Assembly (NCBI GenBank): GCA_001799575.1
Contig: MGTT01000016.1
Location: 124,001-188,000 of the forward strand
Source: Elusimicrobia bacterium GWA2_56_46
GTDB taxonomy: Bacteria; Elusimicrobiota; Elusimicrobia; Elusimicrobiales; UBA9959
DNA length: 64,000 bases
Reading direction: 5' to 3'
The notes under the pieces are model-generated. The model was not told the DNA's origin and ran no database searches. It worked only from the letters and a program-made list of their open reading frames with translations. The position numbers and the translations under genes are program-made. How positions within the stretch are numbered: position 1 is the first letter of the stretch; the number at the start of each line of letters is the position of its first letter. Shown here piece by piece: positions 33,060 through 40,732 of the stretch.

Positions 33060-34070
33060 ATGAGACAATGGTTTTTTGCCGCGACCGCTTTGCTGGCCTT
33101 TTCGGCGTGTGCCAAAAAAGAAGAGGCCGCCTATACCCGGACCACGTTCCTGCTGGGCACGCCGGCTCATGTAAAAGTTTTCACCGCGGACAGGGAAAAA
33201 GGCGAAGGAATAGCCGGCGCCGTTTTTAAAGAGTGGAAGAGGATAGCCGACGAGTACAGTTTCACGGAACCGTACAGCTATGTTTCTTACGTCAACAAAA
33301 GGGCCTACGGCGAATGGGTCAGGGTGGACGACGAATTCCTCAAGCTCCTGGTTTTGTCCCTGGATTACTACAATCTGACCGGGGGTGCGTTCGATATCAC
33401 GTTCGCGCCTCTGTGGCCGGTATGGAAAGAAGCGGCCGCCTCCAGGAAGATGCCTTCGAAGGACGAGATAGCCCGGGCGCTTGCGGATATGGGCTCCGGC
33501 TATGTGCAGGTGGATCACGAAAGGAAAATGGTCCGCTTCGCCAGACCGGTCCAGATCAACCTGGGCGGAATTCTGCGGAGCTATTGCCTGGAACGCGGGC
33601 GCGTGGTAATGAAGCAGGCTATGGGGAAAAATAAATGCCGCGTGGAACTCAAACTCGGCGGCAATGTGCTGGATTACGGGGAGGGGGACTGGTCCTACGA
33701 AGTCCCGGATCCATTCCACGAGGGCGGGACGCTGGGGCGGCTCCGGTTTAAAGGGGGCGTCGTGATGTCCTCATCGGGCCGCGACCATTTTGTGCGGATA
33801 GAGGGGAAGCTGTATTCCCATATCCTGGATCTGAAGACCGGCTATCCGTTGTCTGATTTTTCCAATCTGCTGGTTTATTTTCCCACTGTAGAGGAAAACG
33901 AATACATCCCCTCGGCCGTGCTGGCCGTTATGGGCAAGGAGAAAGCTTTCGCCCTGCTGGGCAGGATAAAGGGTTCGGCCGCCCTGTGGATAGACGGTTC
34001 GGGAAAGGTGGAAGTGTTCTCCAACGGGAACAGCAAGGCCGTCTGGGAAGAGAAAAAAGGCCTGTTCTAA
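33060..34070 (+). CDS. ApbE-like FAD:protein FMN transferase, lipoprotein
   Basis: ApbE enzymes attach FMN to threonine of partner flavoproteins, such as Na+-NQR/RNF subunits, in the periplasm. This 336-residue protein carries a lipobox (LLAFSAC, Cys17). Family parts are TTFLLGTPAHVKVF, EWKRIADEYSF, LSLDYYNLTGGAFDITFAPLWPVW (the FDIT-type motif), ELKLGGNVLDYG and YSHILDLKTGYPLS (for H-I-x-D-x-x-T-G). Some positions deviate: INLGGILRSYCLERG where DLGGIAKGYA is usual, and SSSGRDHF where TSGxYxR is usual. It may therefore be a diverged or substrate-shifted member. It is transcribed alone with a perfect hairpin after the stop. No flavoprotein target is nearby. Confidence 0.82.
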   Translation: MRQWFFAATALLAFSACAKKEEAAYTRTTFLLGTPAHVKVFTADREKGEGIAGAVFKEWKRIADEYSFTEPYSYVSYVNKRAYGEWVRVDDEFLKLLVLSLDYYNLTGGAFDITFAPLWPVWKEAAASRKMPSKDEIARALADMGSGYVQVDHERKMVRFARPVQINLGGILRSYCLERGRVVMKQAMGKNKCRVELKLGGNVLDYGEGDWSYEVPDPFHEGGTLGRLRFKGGVVMSSSGRDHFVRIEGKLYSHILDLKTGYPLSDFSNLLVYFPTVEENEYIPSAVLAVMGKEKAFALLGRIKGSAALWIDGSGKVEVFSNGNSKAVWEEKKGLF

Positions 34071-34100
34071 CCTGAAAAAATTCAGTTGAATTTTTTCAGG
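34071..34100 (+). terminator. Perfect 14-bp hairpin directly after the ApbE stop codon
   Basis: CCTGAAAAAATTCA (34071-34084) and its exact complement (34087-34100) are separated by 2 nt. It begins at the base after TAA. The stem is AT-rich with its own T6, so it is a plausible terminator, although the 2-nt loop is tight. Confidence 0.6.
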
Positions 34101-34101
34101 T

Positions 34102-34180
34102 AAGGATAAAGGCCGAGGGATAAAGGCTAAAGGGCGAAAAAAGCCCTTGTATTCCCTGTGCCTTTTCTTTCATCCTTAAG
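34102..34180. repeat. Opposed 7-bp arrays (AAGGATA/AAGGCTT class) and a terminator hairpin
   Basis: Left units are AAGGATA, AAGGCCG, AGGGATA, AAGGCTA and AAGGGCG. On the minus strand from 34180 they read AAGGCTT, AAGGATG, AAAGAAA, AGGCACA. In the centre, AAGGGC-GAAAAAA-GCCCTT (34130-34148) is a small hairpin between convergent genes. The stop codon of the asparaginase-like gene lies inside the right array. Confidence 0.7.
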
Positions 34181-34667
34181 CCTTTTGTTCTTCGAACTCG
34201 CCTTTGGTTTTATTTTTCCTTACGTTATACCAGTTGAAGCAGCGGCCGTTCATGGCGATGTAGACGCCCGGGGGGAGCGTCTGCGCGAATGAAAGAGCCG
34301 AACCCAGATTGAACATCCCGTCAGAACTCCCGAATTTGTAAGGCACCATGGCGCCGGTGAGCACCACCGTCTTGTTCTTTATCTCCGGGCCCAGCAGCCT
34401 GGCCGTCTCAGGCATGGTGTCGGTGCCGTGGGTGATGACGATGCTGTGTTCTTTCGAGGCCAGGCATTCCCGGAGGATCTTCTTTCTGTGCGCGGCGGTC
34501 ATGAACAGGCTGTCTATCATCAGCAGGGTCTTCACGTTCACGGAAACGCGGGAGCGTCCGAGGGAGAGCATCTCCCGCAGATGGGTGTCCCTGAAGAACA
34601 GCTCGCCGTTAAGCTCGTTGTATTCTTTGTCGAAAGTCCCGCCGGTGACTATGACCTTGATAGCCAC
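34176..34667 (-). CDS. Short asparaginase-domain protein
   Basis: This 163-residue protein covers only the N-terminal domain of type I/II L-asparaginases. Key residues remain: VTGGTFDKEY (residues 7-16, with the first catalytic Thr), VITHGTDTMPETA (79-84, the TDT motif) and VVLTGAMVPYKFGSSDGMFNLGSAL. The C-terminal domain that completes the dimeric active site is missing. Small proteins of this type exist as a separate group, so this need not be a broken gene. Hydrolysis of asparagine or a related amide is likely but not shown. It sits 3 bp downstream of the M18 aminopeptidase gene in the same operon. The tail EEQKA ends in the 7-bp array. Confidence 0.82.
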   Translation of the reverse strand: MAIKVIVTGGTFDKEYNELNGELFFRDTHLREMLSLGRSRVSVNVKTLLMIDSLFMTAAHRKKILRECLASKEHSIVITHGTDTMPETARLLGPEIKNKTVVLTGAMVPYKFGSSDGMFNLGSALSFAQTLPPGVYIAMNGRCFNWYNVRKNKTKGEFEEQKA

Positions 34668-34670
34668 TTT

Positions 34671-36116
34671 TTATTTCCTCCCGTCCCTCAGGAACGCCAG
34701 GTAGGCTTTGTAAGCCATATAGATGTCCAGCTTTCCGGCCAGTTCCATCGGCGCGTGCATGGAAAGGAGTCCCACGCCGCAGTCCACCACCTGCATACCG
34801 TAGCGTGCCATAAGCCAGGCGATAGTGCCGCCGCCGCCCTGATCCACTTTGCCCAGCTCGCCGGTCTGCCAGATGACGCCGGCTTTGTCGAAGATGCGGC
34901 GTATCTGCGCCACGAACTCCGCGTTGGCGTCGGAGGAGCCGGATTTTCCGCGCGCGCCTCCGTATTTGGTCAGGCAGACGCCGTGGTTGAGGAGCGCCGA
35001 GTTTTTCTTTTCCGAGACGCCGGCATATAACGGGTCGAACAGGGCGTTCACGTCGGCCGAGATCATCCATGAATTGCCGAGGGCGCGTTTGAGCGTCAGT
35101 TCGCTGTAACCGTCCGAGGTCAGGTTTACCAGTTCCGCGGAGGTGTTCTCGAAGAAGTTGGAGGCCATGCCCGTGGCGCCCACGGAACCGATTTCTTCTT
35201 TGTCGCAGAGGAGTACGACCGAGGTGTATTCGGGAACGCCCTTGAGGTCGATGAGGGCCTTCAAACCGGCGTAGGCGCAGACGCGGTCGTCCTGCCCGTA
35301 GCCCAGCACCATGGAGCGGTCCAGGCCGGCTTCCCTTGGCTTATCGGCCGGCACCAGTTCCAGTTCGGCGGAAAGGAAGTCGCTTTCAGTGACGCCGTAT
35401 TTCTCATACAGGAGTCTCAGGATGTTGTGTTTTATTTTTTCTTTGCGCCCTTTCTCGCTTACCGGCCTGGAGCCTGTGACCACGTCCAGGTTCTCGCCTT
35501 CTATGCCTTCCGCGAGAGTTTTCTTGTTCTGGTCGGCGGCGAGGTGCGGCAGCAGATCGGTGATGCAGAGCACGGGATCGGACGGGTCTTCGCCGATGGT
35601 TACGGTTATTTTCTTCCCGTCGGGTTTGACGAACACGCCGTGCAGGGCCAGCGGGATGGTCACCCATTGGTATTTTTTGATGCCGCCGTAGTAATGCGTG
35701 TCCAGCAGCGCCATGTCCCCGGCCTCATAGAGGGGGTTCTGTTTTATGTCTATGCGGGGAGCGTCGGTATGCGCGCCCACGATCTGCATGCCGGCTTCAA
35801 GCGGCTTTTTGCCTATGATGACGGCCATCAGCGTTTTGCCGGCGCAGGATTTGTAGACACGGTCTCCGGGCGCGAGTTTGGCGCTTCCTTTCTCAAATTG
35901 GAGCAGATCCCTGAACCCCGCGGTTTCAAGCAGGCGCACGCCTTCATCGTGGGCTTCACGCTCGGTTTTGCCGGCGCCGAGGAAATTTATGTACAGCTTG
36001 CCGATTATCTCCATCGCCTTGTCGTCAGCGGGGGAAAGTTTTTCATAGCCGTTGTTGTTTACGTAGGTTATGTCGTGTTTTTTGGCGTTTTTTCCGGTTT
36101 TAGTCGCGGTTTTCAT
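34671..36116 (-). CDS. M18-family aminopeptidase
   Basis: This cytoplasmic zinc aminopeptidase trims acidic or neutral N-terminal residues from peptides. From the start with AAGGAG (6 nt upstream) it has 481 residues, the usual size for bacterial M18. Metal and catalytic blocks are IVGAHTDAPRIDIKQNPLYEAGDMALLDTHYYGGIKKYQWVTIPLALHG, then YGQDDRVCAYAGLKAL (bridging Asp), LLCDKEEIGSVGATGM (the catalytic and bridging Glu pair), LTSDGYSELT-like, and late GGGGTIAWLMARYGMQVVDCGVGLLSMHAPMELAGKLDIYMAYKAYLAFL with the final His. The track's longer start is upstream of the Shine-Dalgarno. It is followed by the asparaginase-like gene, fitting peptide and amino-acid scavenging. Confidence 0.93.
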   Translation of the reverse strand: MKTATKTGKNAKKHDITYVNNNGYEKLSPADDKAMEIIGKLYINFLGAGKTEREAHDEGVRLLETAGFRDLLQFEKGSAKLAPGDRVYKSCAGKTLMAVIIGKKPLEAGMQIVGAHTDAPRIDIKQNPLYEAGDMALLDTHYYGGIKKYQWVTIPLALHGVFVKPDGKKITVTIGEDPSDPVLCITDLLPHLAADQNKKTLAEGIEGENLDVVTGSRPVSEKGRKEKIKHNILRLLYEKYGVTESDFLSAELELVPADKPREAGLDRSMVLGYGQDDRVCAYAGLKALIDLKGVPEYTSVVLLCDKEEIGSVGATGMASNFFENTSAELVNLTSDGYSELTLKRALGNSWMISADVNALFDPLYAGVSEKKNSALLNHGVCLTKYGGARGKSGSSDANAEFVAQIRRIFDKAGVIWQTGELGKVDQGGGGTIAWLMARYGMQVVDCGVGLLSMHAPMELAGKLDIYMAYKAYLAFLRDGRK

Positions 36117-36212
36117 GACGGCTCCTTTAAGTCCATGAGGATAGCGGTGGCCACTTTTCAAAATACTAGCATAATTTCCGGTTTGCCGTCTTATTTGATA
36201 TCATTGTGGACG

Positions 36213-37433
36213 ATGTTCAGTGAAAATCCCTACTCCAGGAAAGTGCTTTTTCTGATCTTCGGCATAAGCCTTTTCAATTACATTGACAGGCAGGTGCTCT
36301 ACGCCGTCTTCCCGCTTATAAAAAAAGAGCTGTTCCTGACCGATACCCAGCTGGGGCTGCTCGCTTCCTCTTTTATGATCGTTTATATGTGCTTCGCCCC
36401 GCTGGTCGGCTATTTCGGCGATAAATACAGGCGGCCCGTCATAATCGGCGTTAGCGCCGTTTTCTGGAGCGTGGCCACCGTTTTTACCGGCATGGTAAAG
36501 ACCTACCCGCAGATGCTTTTAACGCGCTCGGCGGTGGGGGTGGGCGAGGCCGGCTACGGCACGGTTTCCCCGTCGTACCTGGCGGAATGGTTTCCCGTAG
36601 AAAAACGCGCCCGGGTCATGGCGCTTTACGCGCTGGCGATACCGGTGGGCAGCGCGCTCGGCTACCTGCTGGGGGGGTTTCTGGGCCAGCATTTCGGCTG
36701 GCGCTCCGCTTTCTACCTGGTGGCCGTGCCTGGAATTATCCTGGGCATCGCGGCGATGTTCTTTAAGGAGACGCCGGAGAAGCTCGCGCGTTCGTCCGAG
36801 CGGGTGAAACTCGCCCAGTATAAATGCCTTTTAAAGAACAGGCCTTTTCTGCTGATAGCGTTCTCACAGGCCATCAGCACGTTTTCCATCGGCGGGCTGG
36901 CGGCCTGGATGCCTTCTTTTTTCGTCAGGGATTTCGGTCTCTCCGTGGCGCAGGCAGGCGTCACCTTCGGCGCTGTCACGGTTCTGGCCGGCGTGGCCGG
37001 CAATCTTGCCGGCGGCTGGATAGCCGACTGGCTGCACAAAAAAACCAAACGCGCTTATTTTATAGTCGGTTATCTCAGTTATTTCATCAGCATGCCTTTC
37101 GGCGTGCTGGCGGTGCTGGCTTCCAGCCTGCCCATGGCGCTGGTGATGATTTTTTTTACGGAATTTTTTATTTTCAGCAACTCGGGCCCTTATCATGCCG
37201 CCATAGTGGAGGTGACCCCGGTCAATATGCGTTCCATGGCTTTTGCGCTGGATATTTTTATTCTGCACGCTTTCGGGGACGCGGTTTCTCCCACAATAAT
37301 CGGGATGGTTTCGGACGCCAGGGGGCTGGCTTTCGCCATTTTCCTGGCGGTGATGTTCCTCTTTTTCGGCGGAGTGACGTCCATCTTCGCCGGGTACTAC
37401 TATAAAAAAGATCTCCATCCGGAGCTCGCGTGA
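36213..37433 (+). CDS. Spinster-like MFS transporter
   Basis: This inner-membrane carrier has 406 residues and 12 predicted helices. It shows LFLIFGISLFNYIDRQVLYAVFPLIKKEL at the start, the MFS loop GYFGDKYRRPVIIGVSAVFWSVATV, and GVGEAGYGTVSPSYLAEWFPVEKRARVMALYALAIPVGSALGYLLGGFL, which is typical of the Spns/hexuronate-like branch. Substrates could be organic acids, sugar acids or lipids; I cannot choose. The track's 668-residue frame starts inside the antisense of the M18 gene and is not real before 36213. The next gene overlaps its stop by 4 bp (GTGA), so the two are coupled. Confidence 0.9.
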   Translation: MFSENPYSRKVLFLIFGISLFNYIDRQVLYAVFPLIKKELFLTDTQLGLLASSFMIVYMCFAPLVGYFGDKYRRPVIIGVSAVFWSVATVFTGMVKTYPQMLLTRSAVGVGEAGYGTVSPSYLAEWFPVEKRARVMALYALAIPVGSALGYLLGGFLGQHFGWRSAFYLVAVPGIILGIAAMFFKETPEKLARSSERVKLAQYKCLLKNRPFLLIAFSQAISTFSIGGLAAWMPSFFVRDFGLSVAQAGVTFGAVTVLAGVAGNLAGGWIADWLHKKTKRAYFIVGYLSYFISMPFGVLAVLASSLPMALVMIFFTEFFIFSNSGPYHAAIVEVTPVNMRSMAFALDIFILHAFGDAVSPTIIGMVSDARGLAFAIFLAVMFLFFGGVTSIFAGYYYKKDLHPELA

Positions 37434-38080
37434 AACCATTGTTAGAGACAGTGTTCGAAACCGACGACTATATCGTGGTGAACAAGCCCTCGGGCCTGCT
37501 GACCATGCCGGGGCGCGGCCCGGCCGCTTCCGAAAAAAATCTCCTGGCCCTGCTGACCCAGGCTCTTAAACGTCCCATGTTCGTGGTGCACCGCCTGGAT
37601 AAAGACGCCAGCGGACTCATTCTATTCGCCAAGAATGGGGCCGCCCACCGTTATTTCTCGCTCCTGTTCGAGACGAAAGAAATAAAGAAGAAGTATCTTG
37701 TGGCAGTGGAGGGGCATATCGGGGAAAAACGCGGCGAGATAGATAAGCCCATCCAGGCCTACGGTTCCGGGCGCATGGGCGTGGGTTTTAACGGCAAGGC
37801 TTCGGTCACCAGATATGAGACGCTGGAACGGTATAAAAAAGCGGATCTGCTGGAAGTGGAGCTGATCACCGGCCGCCGCCACCAGATACGGGTGCATATG
37901 TATTACATAGAACATCCCGTTATAGGCGACCGGCTTTACGGCGATCCCGCGAAGCAGGCCGCCTATCCGCGGCTTATGCTGCATTCCTATTCGCTGGAGT
38001 TCAAGGACCCGGCCGGCAAAAGAAAATTATTAAAGGCCGATCCTCCCAAAGATTTTCTCAGCGTGCTGCCGTTCCTGTAA
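37430..38080 (+). CDS. RluA-family pseudouridine synthase
   Basis: This 216-residue enzyme makes pseudouridine in rRNA or tRNA. The catalytic motif is VVHRLDKDASGLILFAKN, and other family blocks are IVVNKPSGLLTMPGRG, KKYLVAVEGHI, VELITGRRHQIRVHMYYIEHPVIGDRLYG and LMLHSYSLEFKDP. There is no S4 domain, so it is the short RluA/RluC-like type. Translation starts at GTG inside the MFS stop (GTGA) with GGAG about 7 nt upstream. Its target nucleotide is not deducible. An RNA-modifying enzyme paired with a transporter is probably accidental. Confidence 0.92.
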   Translation: MKPLLETVFETDDYIVVNKPSGLLTMPGRGPAASEKNLLALLTQALKRPMFVVHRLDKDASGLILFAKNGAAHRYFSLLFETKEIKKKYLVAVEGHIGEKRGEIDKPIQAYGSGRMGVGFNGKASVTRYETLERYKKADLLEVELITGRRHQIRVHMYYIEHPVIGDRLYGDPAKQAAYPRLMLHSYSLEFKDPAGKRKLLKADPPKDFLSVLPFL

Positions 38081-38116
38081 AGTTGAATCCGCGCGGACAT
38101 TTTGGTAGTGTTTAAG

Positions 38117-38122
38117 TATAGT
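38117..38122 (+). promoter_or_regulatory. -10 box for the DUF2892 gene
   Basis: TATAGT lies 22 nt before the ATG, with CGGACA 17 bp upstream as a weak -35. A GAGGGGGG ribosome-binding site follows. Confidence 0.4.
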
Positions 38123-38144
38123 AGACCGGGGCGAGGGGGGAATT

Positions 38145-38351
38145 ATGATATCTAAAAACATCGGGAATCCGGACAGAATTATCCGGATAGTTGTCGGGCT
38201 TGGGCTCGGTTATGTGGCGTTCATGAGTTCGGGGCCGGCCGCCGTCATTCTATGGATAGCCGCCCTGGCGGCGCTGGTTACCGGCCTGGTAGGCTGGTGC
38301 GGCGTCTATCTCTTACTAGGCATCAACACCTGCAAAATAGACAAGCCATAG
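38145..38351 (+). CDS. DUF2892 small membrane protein
   Basis: This 68-residue inner-membrane protein matches DUF2892, the membrane part seen in YgaP-type proteins. It opens MISKNIGNPDRIIRIVVGLGLGYVAF, with the conserved N-x-G-x-x-D-R-x-x-R start, and has two hydrophobic helices. It ends GWCGVYLLLGINTCKID, which carries the conserved Cys pair spaced as C-x8-C. YgaP fuses this part to a rhodanese; here it is stand-alone, as is common. A sulfur-related or membrane-anchoring role is possible but unproven. A strong GAGGGGGG precedes the start, and an 18-nt palindrome lies just after the stop. Confidence 0.88.
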   Translation: MISKNIGNPDRIIRIVVGLGLGYVAFMSSGPAAVILWIAALAALVTGLVGWCGVYLLLGINTCKIDKP

Positions 38352-38355
38352 TCCA

Positions 38356-38418
38356 AAAATTGCGCGCAATTTTCGGAAGGCTAAGGGATAAAGGCTTAAG
38401 GATGAGGGCTGAGGAAAT
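38356..38418. repeat. 18-nt palindrome followed by six 7-bp repeats
   Basis: AAAATTGCGCGCAATTTT (38356-38373) is a perfect palindrome. It is followed by AAGGCTA, AGGGATA, AAGGCTT, AAGGATG, AGGGCTG and AGGAAAT. The segment separates two convergent genes and may terminate both. The 7-bp words match the array at 34102-34136. Confidence 0.8.
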
Positions 38419-38420
38419 AA

Positions 38421-38963
38421 TTATTGTTTTTTCAGCTTAAAGGTTTTGAGGAAATCGCGCCAGGCTTTTTTTCCGTTATACTGCGGATCAGGCACGGAGT
38501 CTCCGTAGGAATATTTCAGCACAAAAAAGCGCTTTCCCGCCGGGACTACGCAGAATTCCTCGGTAGTGAATTCGGCGGGGCCTGAAGCGTCCGGGGGGGG
38601 CAGGCGCACCGGGACCTTTCTGCGGTAAATTATGACGCGCGCGCCGCCCGCCGCCGCGCTTTCCAGTTTCTCGGCCGGTTTGCCGCCGCTGGAGCGGGCC
38701 TCAAATCCCACCAGAAAGTCGCCGGATGTTTTATAGCGCGAACCTTGTCCGCCGGCCAGCCGGATCGTTATGGCGTGCAGATCCCTGGATAGTACGGTCC
38801 GCGGATCGCCTTGCGTCAGGCCGTTCTCGGATGTCCAGCCCTGCGGGATGGTGTATTGTGATAGATCAGAGATCAGTTCGCCGGTTTTTGCCATGGAGGG
38901 CTCCTTAGCCGCCGCTGCGCAGGCGGACAGCAATAATAGTGTTAGAACGGCGTGTGTTTTCAT
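38421..38963 (-). CDS. Putative lipoprotein, hypothetical
   Basis: This 180-residue protein has a lipoprotein signal, MKTHAVLTLLLLSACAAAAKE, with Cys at the lipobox (LLSAC). The mature part has alternating strands (HAITIRLAGG, YKTSGDFLVGFEAR, RVIIYRRKVPVRLPPP, EEFCVVPAGKRFFVLKYSYGDSVPDPQ) and ends KAWRDFLKTFKLKK, as in small DUF-type envelope proteins that modify or sense. No family is recognised. Its ATG overlaps the stop of the upstream 405-residue exported protein (ATGA), so they are translated together and may act together at the envelope. Confidence 0.7.
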   Translation of the reverse strand: MKTHAVLTLLLLSACAAAAKEPSMAKTGELISDLSQYTIPQGWTSENGLTQGDPRTVLSRDLHAITIRLAGGQGSRYKTSGDFLVGFEARSSGGKPAEKLESAAAGGARVIIYRRKVPVRLPPPDASGPAEFTTEEFCVVPAGKRFFVLKYSYGDSVPDPQYNGKKAWRDFLKTFKLKKQ

Positions 38964-40177
38964 AATATTCCTCCGCAGCCGGAAGCTTTATCTTTTTCCC
39001 AAAGTTCCTCTAGCTGCGCACGTGAGATCTGTCCCGGTGGGGTCGGCGGCGCCTCGGACTCCCAGGTTTTGCCCTGCATTAAGCCGGTCAGAACCTGTCT
39101 GCGTTCTTCCATTACCCGCGCTTTTTCCTTGAAATAGCCGTTATCGGCTTTGGCCGCGAGGCTGCCGGTCCAGGCTTTGCCCGCTTCTCCGTCGCATTTT
39201 CTTATAAGCGATTCAAGGTGCTCCTTTATTTTCCGGAGGTTATATTCGGTGTCCGGGAGAGACTGTAATGTGGCGTAAAGACTTTCGTTCAGGCTCGTGA
39301 ATGGATCGCCGTCCATGTCGTGTTCCTCGATGAAATGGTCGATTATTCTCTGCCAGGTTACAAGAGATTCCCGCCGCGCGGGGAGGCCGAGCAGCAGTGT
39401 TTCAATGTCCGCCAGGCGCTTTTCGTAAGCGGTACGCGGGGATTTCATCTCCTCCGTGCTCAGTTTTGCTGCGTAGGCGGCCGTGGTCGATTGCAGCCGT
39501 TTATGGTAGTCGTCAGGATCCGCCATGTATTTCCAGGACCAGCCGTCAGTGATCTTGTTTCCCAGTTCCGCTCCCACCGTCCAGCCTATCAGTCCGGCGT
39601 TGGCTTCCTCGTTCCGGTGGAATTTATAGACTTCCGCAACTCCGTATCTTTCCGCGCGTTTCCGTTCGAGGACATGGCCTAAGAGCTCGTGCGCCGTCAC
39701 CGCCGGAGCGTTCTCCGTCTGTGCCGCCAGGTAGGCGCTGTTCAGGGCGACTTCCGGAGGGTTTTTTTCCGTGTCGGAGTAGCCGTCGTCGGTCCAGAAT
39801 GTCTTTTTGCCGTTGATCTCGAAGATTTCGGTGCCGGGGACGTCTTCAAAAGCGATAACGGCTTTCGCGTCTTCCTTGATGAATTCGGCGGCCAGTTCCC
39901 TGGCTGTGGGGCTGTCCATCATCCTGGCGAGTATAGCGTTCAGGGCGGCGCCCTCGGCGGGAACGCCGCGGTCGTTTATGGTCACGTGTTTTTTGAGTTC
40001 CGCCAGCAGCCTGGCTTTATCCTGGGGGGAGGGGGATTGCGCGGCCAAGGCGGCCCGGCGGACAGCGCCGTCAAAGAACGCCTTTCCCTCCTGCGCTGAG
40101 GCGTCAAGATCCTCCGCCCGCGCGCCGACAGCGGCGGCAATAACGAGCAGAGCCATGGTGAGCAGCCGGTGTTTCAT
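38960..40177 (-). CDS. Exported protein with HELLGH metal-site-like motif
   Basis: The chosen start gives 405 residues with signal peptide MKHRLLTMALLVIAAAVGARA. A strong promoter ends 13 nt upstream, so the extra 55 residues in the track (from 40342) are rejected; they translate a structured repeat. The centre contains APAVTAHELLGHVLERKRAERYG, an HExxH-like HELLGH site that could bind zinc, followed by FHRNEEANAGLIGWTVGAELGN, where Glu could be the third ligand. The rest is helical and charged. I do not recognise a named family; a gluzincin-type peptidase is a reasonable guess. It is coupled by a 4-bp overlap to the lipoprotein gene. Confidence 0.7.
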   Translation of the reverse strand: MKHRLLTMALLVIAAAVGARAEDLDASAQEGKAFFDGAVRRAALAAQSPSPQDKARLLAELKKHVTINDRGVPAEGAALNAILARMMDSPTARELAAEFIKEDAKAVIAFEDVPGTEIFEINGKKTFWTDDGYSDTEKNPPEVALNSAYLAAQTENAPAVTAHELLGHVLERKRAERYGVAEVYKFHRNEEANAGLIGWTVGAELGNKITDGWSWKYMADPDDYHKRLQSTTAAYAAKLSTEEMKSPRTAYEKRLADIETLLLGLPARRESLVTWQRIIDHFIEEHDMDGDPFTSLNESLYATLQSLPDTEYNLRKIKEHLESLIRKCDGEAGKAWTGSLAAKADNGYFKEKARVMEERRQVLTGLMQGKTWESEAPPTPPGQISRAQLEELWEKDKASGCGGIL

Positions 40178-40190
40178 AAGATCCGTAAAT

Positions 40191-40219
40191 AGTCTAATGG
40201 ACGTGGTACCGGATGTCAA
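40191..40219 (-). promoter_or_regulatory. Near-consensus promoter for the HELLGH protein gene
   Basis: Read on the minus strand, TTGACA (40214-40219) and TAGACT (40191-40196) are separated by exactly 17 bp. The -10 ends 13 nt before the ATG at 40177. This is the best promoter match in the window. Confidence 0.7.
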
Positions 40220-40236
40220 GGGCACTGAGTTCCCCA

Positions 40237-40380
40237 ATCCTCCGCTAACAATGAAAAATGGCGGCGGGCTGCAAGTGCGGGGGCCTGCCAGGGGGTGGCC
40301 TTTGCGCGTTCCCTCGGCGGCCTGTGGGGTCGCAAAGGCCACCCCCTGTCACCCCTCCAACTATACCCCGCCGCCATCCT
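40237..40380 (-). repeat. Structured inverted element, copy A
   Basis: The outer arms ATGGCGGCGGG (40258-40268) and CCCGCCGCCAT (40367-40377) pair. Inside lie CGGGGGCCTGCCA and TGTCACCCCTCCA. The inner stem is GGGGGTGGCCTTTGCG (40291-40306) with its perfect complement at 40331-40346. The flank ATCCTCCGCTAACAA (40237-40251) is also found in copy B. Outer parts are almost identical to copy B; the inner stem is different. It sits just upstream of the promoter at 40191-40219. Confidence 0.85.
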
Positions 40381-40433
40381 CCCTGTATAGAGCATTGCGG
40401 AAGCAGCCGTATCGGCGGGGAGCCCTTTGGCTC

Positions 40434-40725
40434 ATGCGGATATTTGAAATGGACAATAATGGTGGGCCATTATTTCAGGATCGCCTTGTGTTGTATCGTT
40501 ATTTTAACTACAGGCCGGCCTATTTTGAGGTGCCTCGGATATCCGAGATAAAAGAGTATATAGCAACCGACACCGAACGTAAGGTGGAAGTTCATTTCGC
40601 CTCTCCAGATGCCACATTGTTCAGTGTAAGGAACACCCTGCAATATCGCAAAGCCGGATAAGTATATTATTGAGCATTGGAATCGTATAGGCACCACCAT
40701 CGAATGGTTTGGTTATTTCTATCTT
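40434..40725 (+). pseudogene. Low-GC frameshifted ORF between the two structured elements
   Basis: From 40434 the frame reads MRIFEMDNNGGPLFQDRLVLYRYFNYRPAYFEV, then PRISEIKEYIATDTERKVEVHFASPDATLF, and stops at 40661 (75 codons). A neighbouring frame continues as KPDKYIIEHWNRIGTTIEWFGYFYLIW to about 40725. Both halves look protein-like and have lower GC than the surrounding genes, so a single frameshift in one small gene is likely. No family is recognised and no start or ribosome-binding site is clear. It is enclosed by the inverted elements A and B and may be cargo acquired with them. Confidence 0.45.
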
Positions 40726-40732
40726 ATCTGGA

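Noticed and set aside
35427-36212. First 262 codons of the 668-codon plus ORF
   Set aside because: This part runs antisense through the M18 aminopeptidase gene. Only the segment from 36213 matches the MFS family.
40178-40342. 55-residue N-terminal extension of the HELLGH protein
   Set aside because: It translates structured element A and the promoter. A signal peptide begins at the internal Met at 40177.
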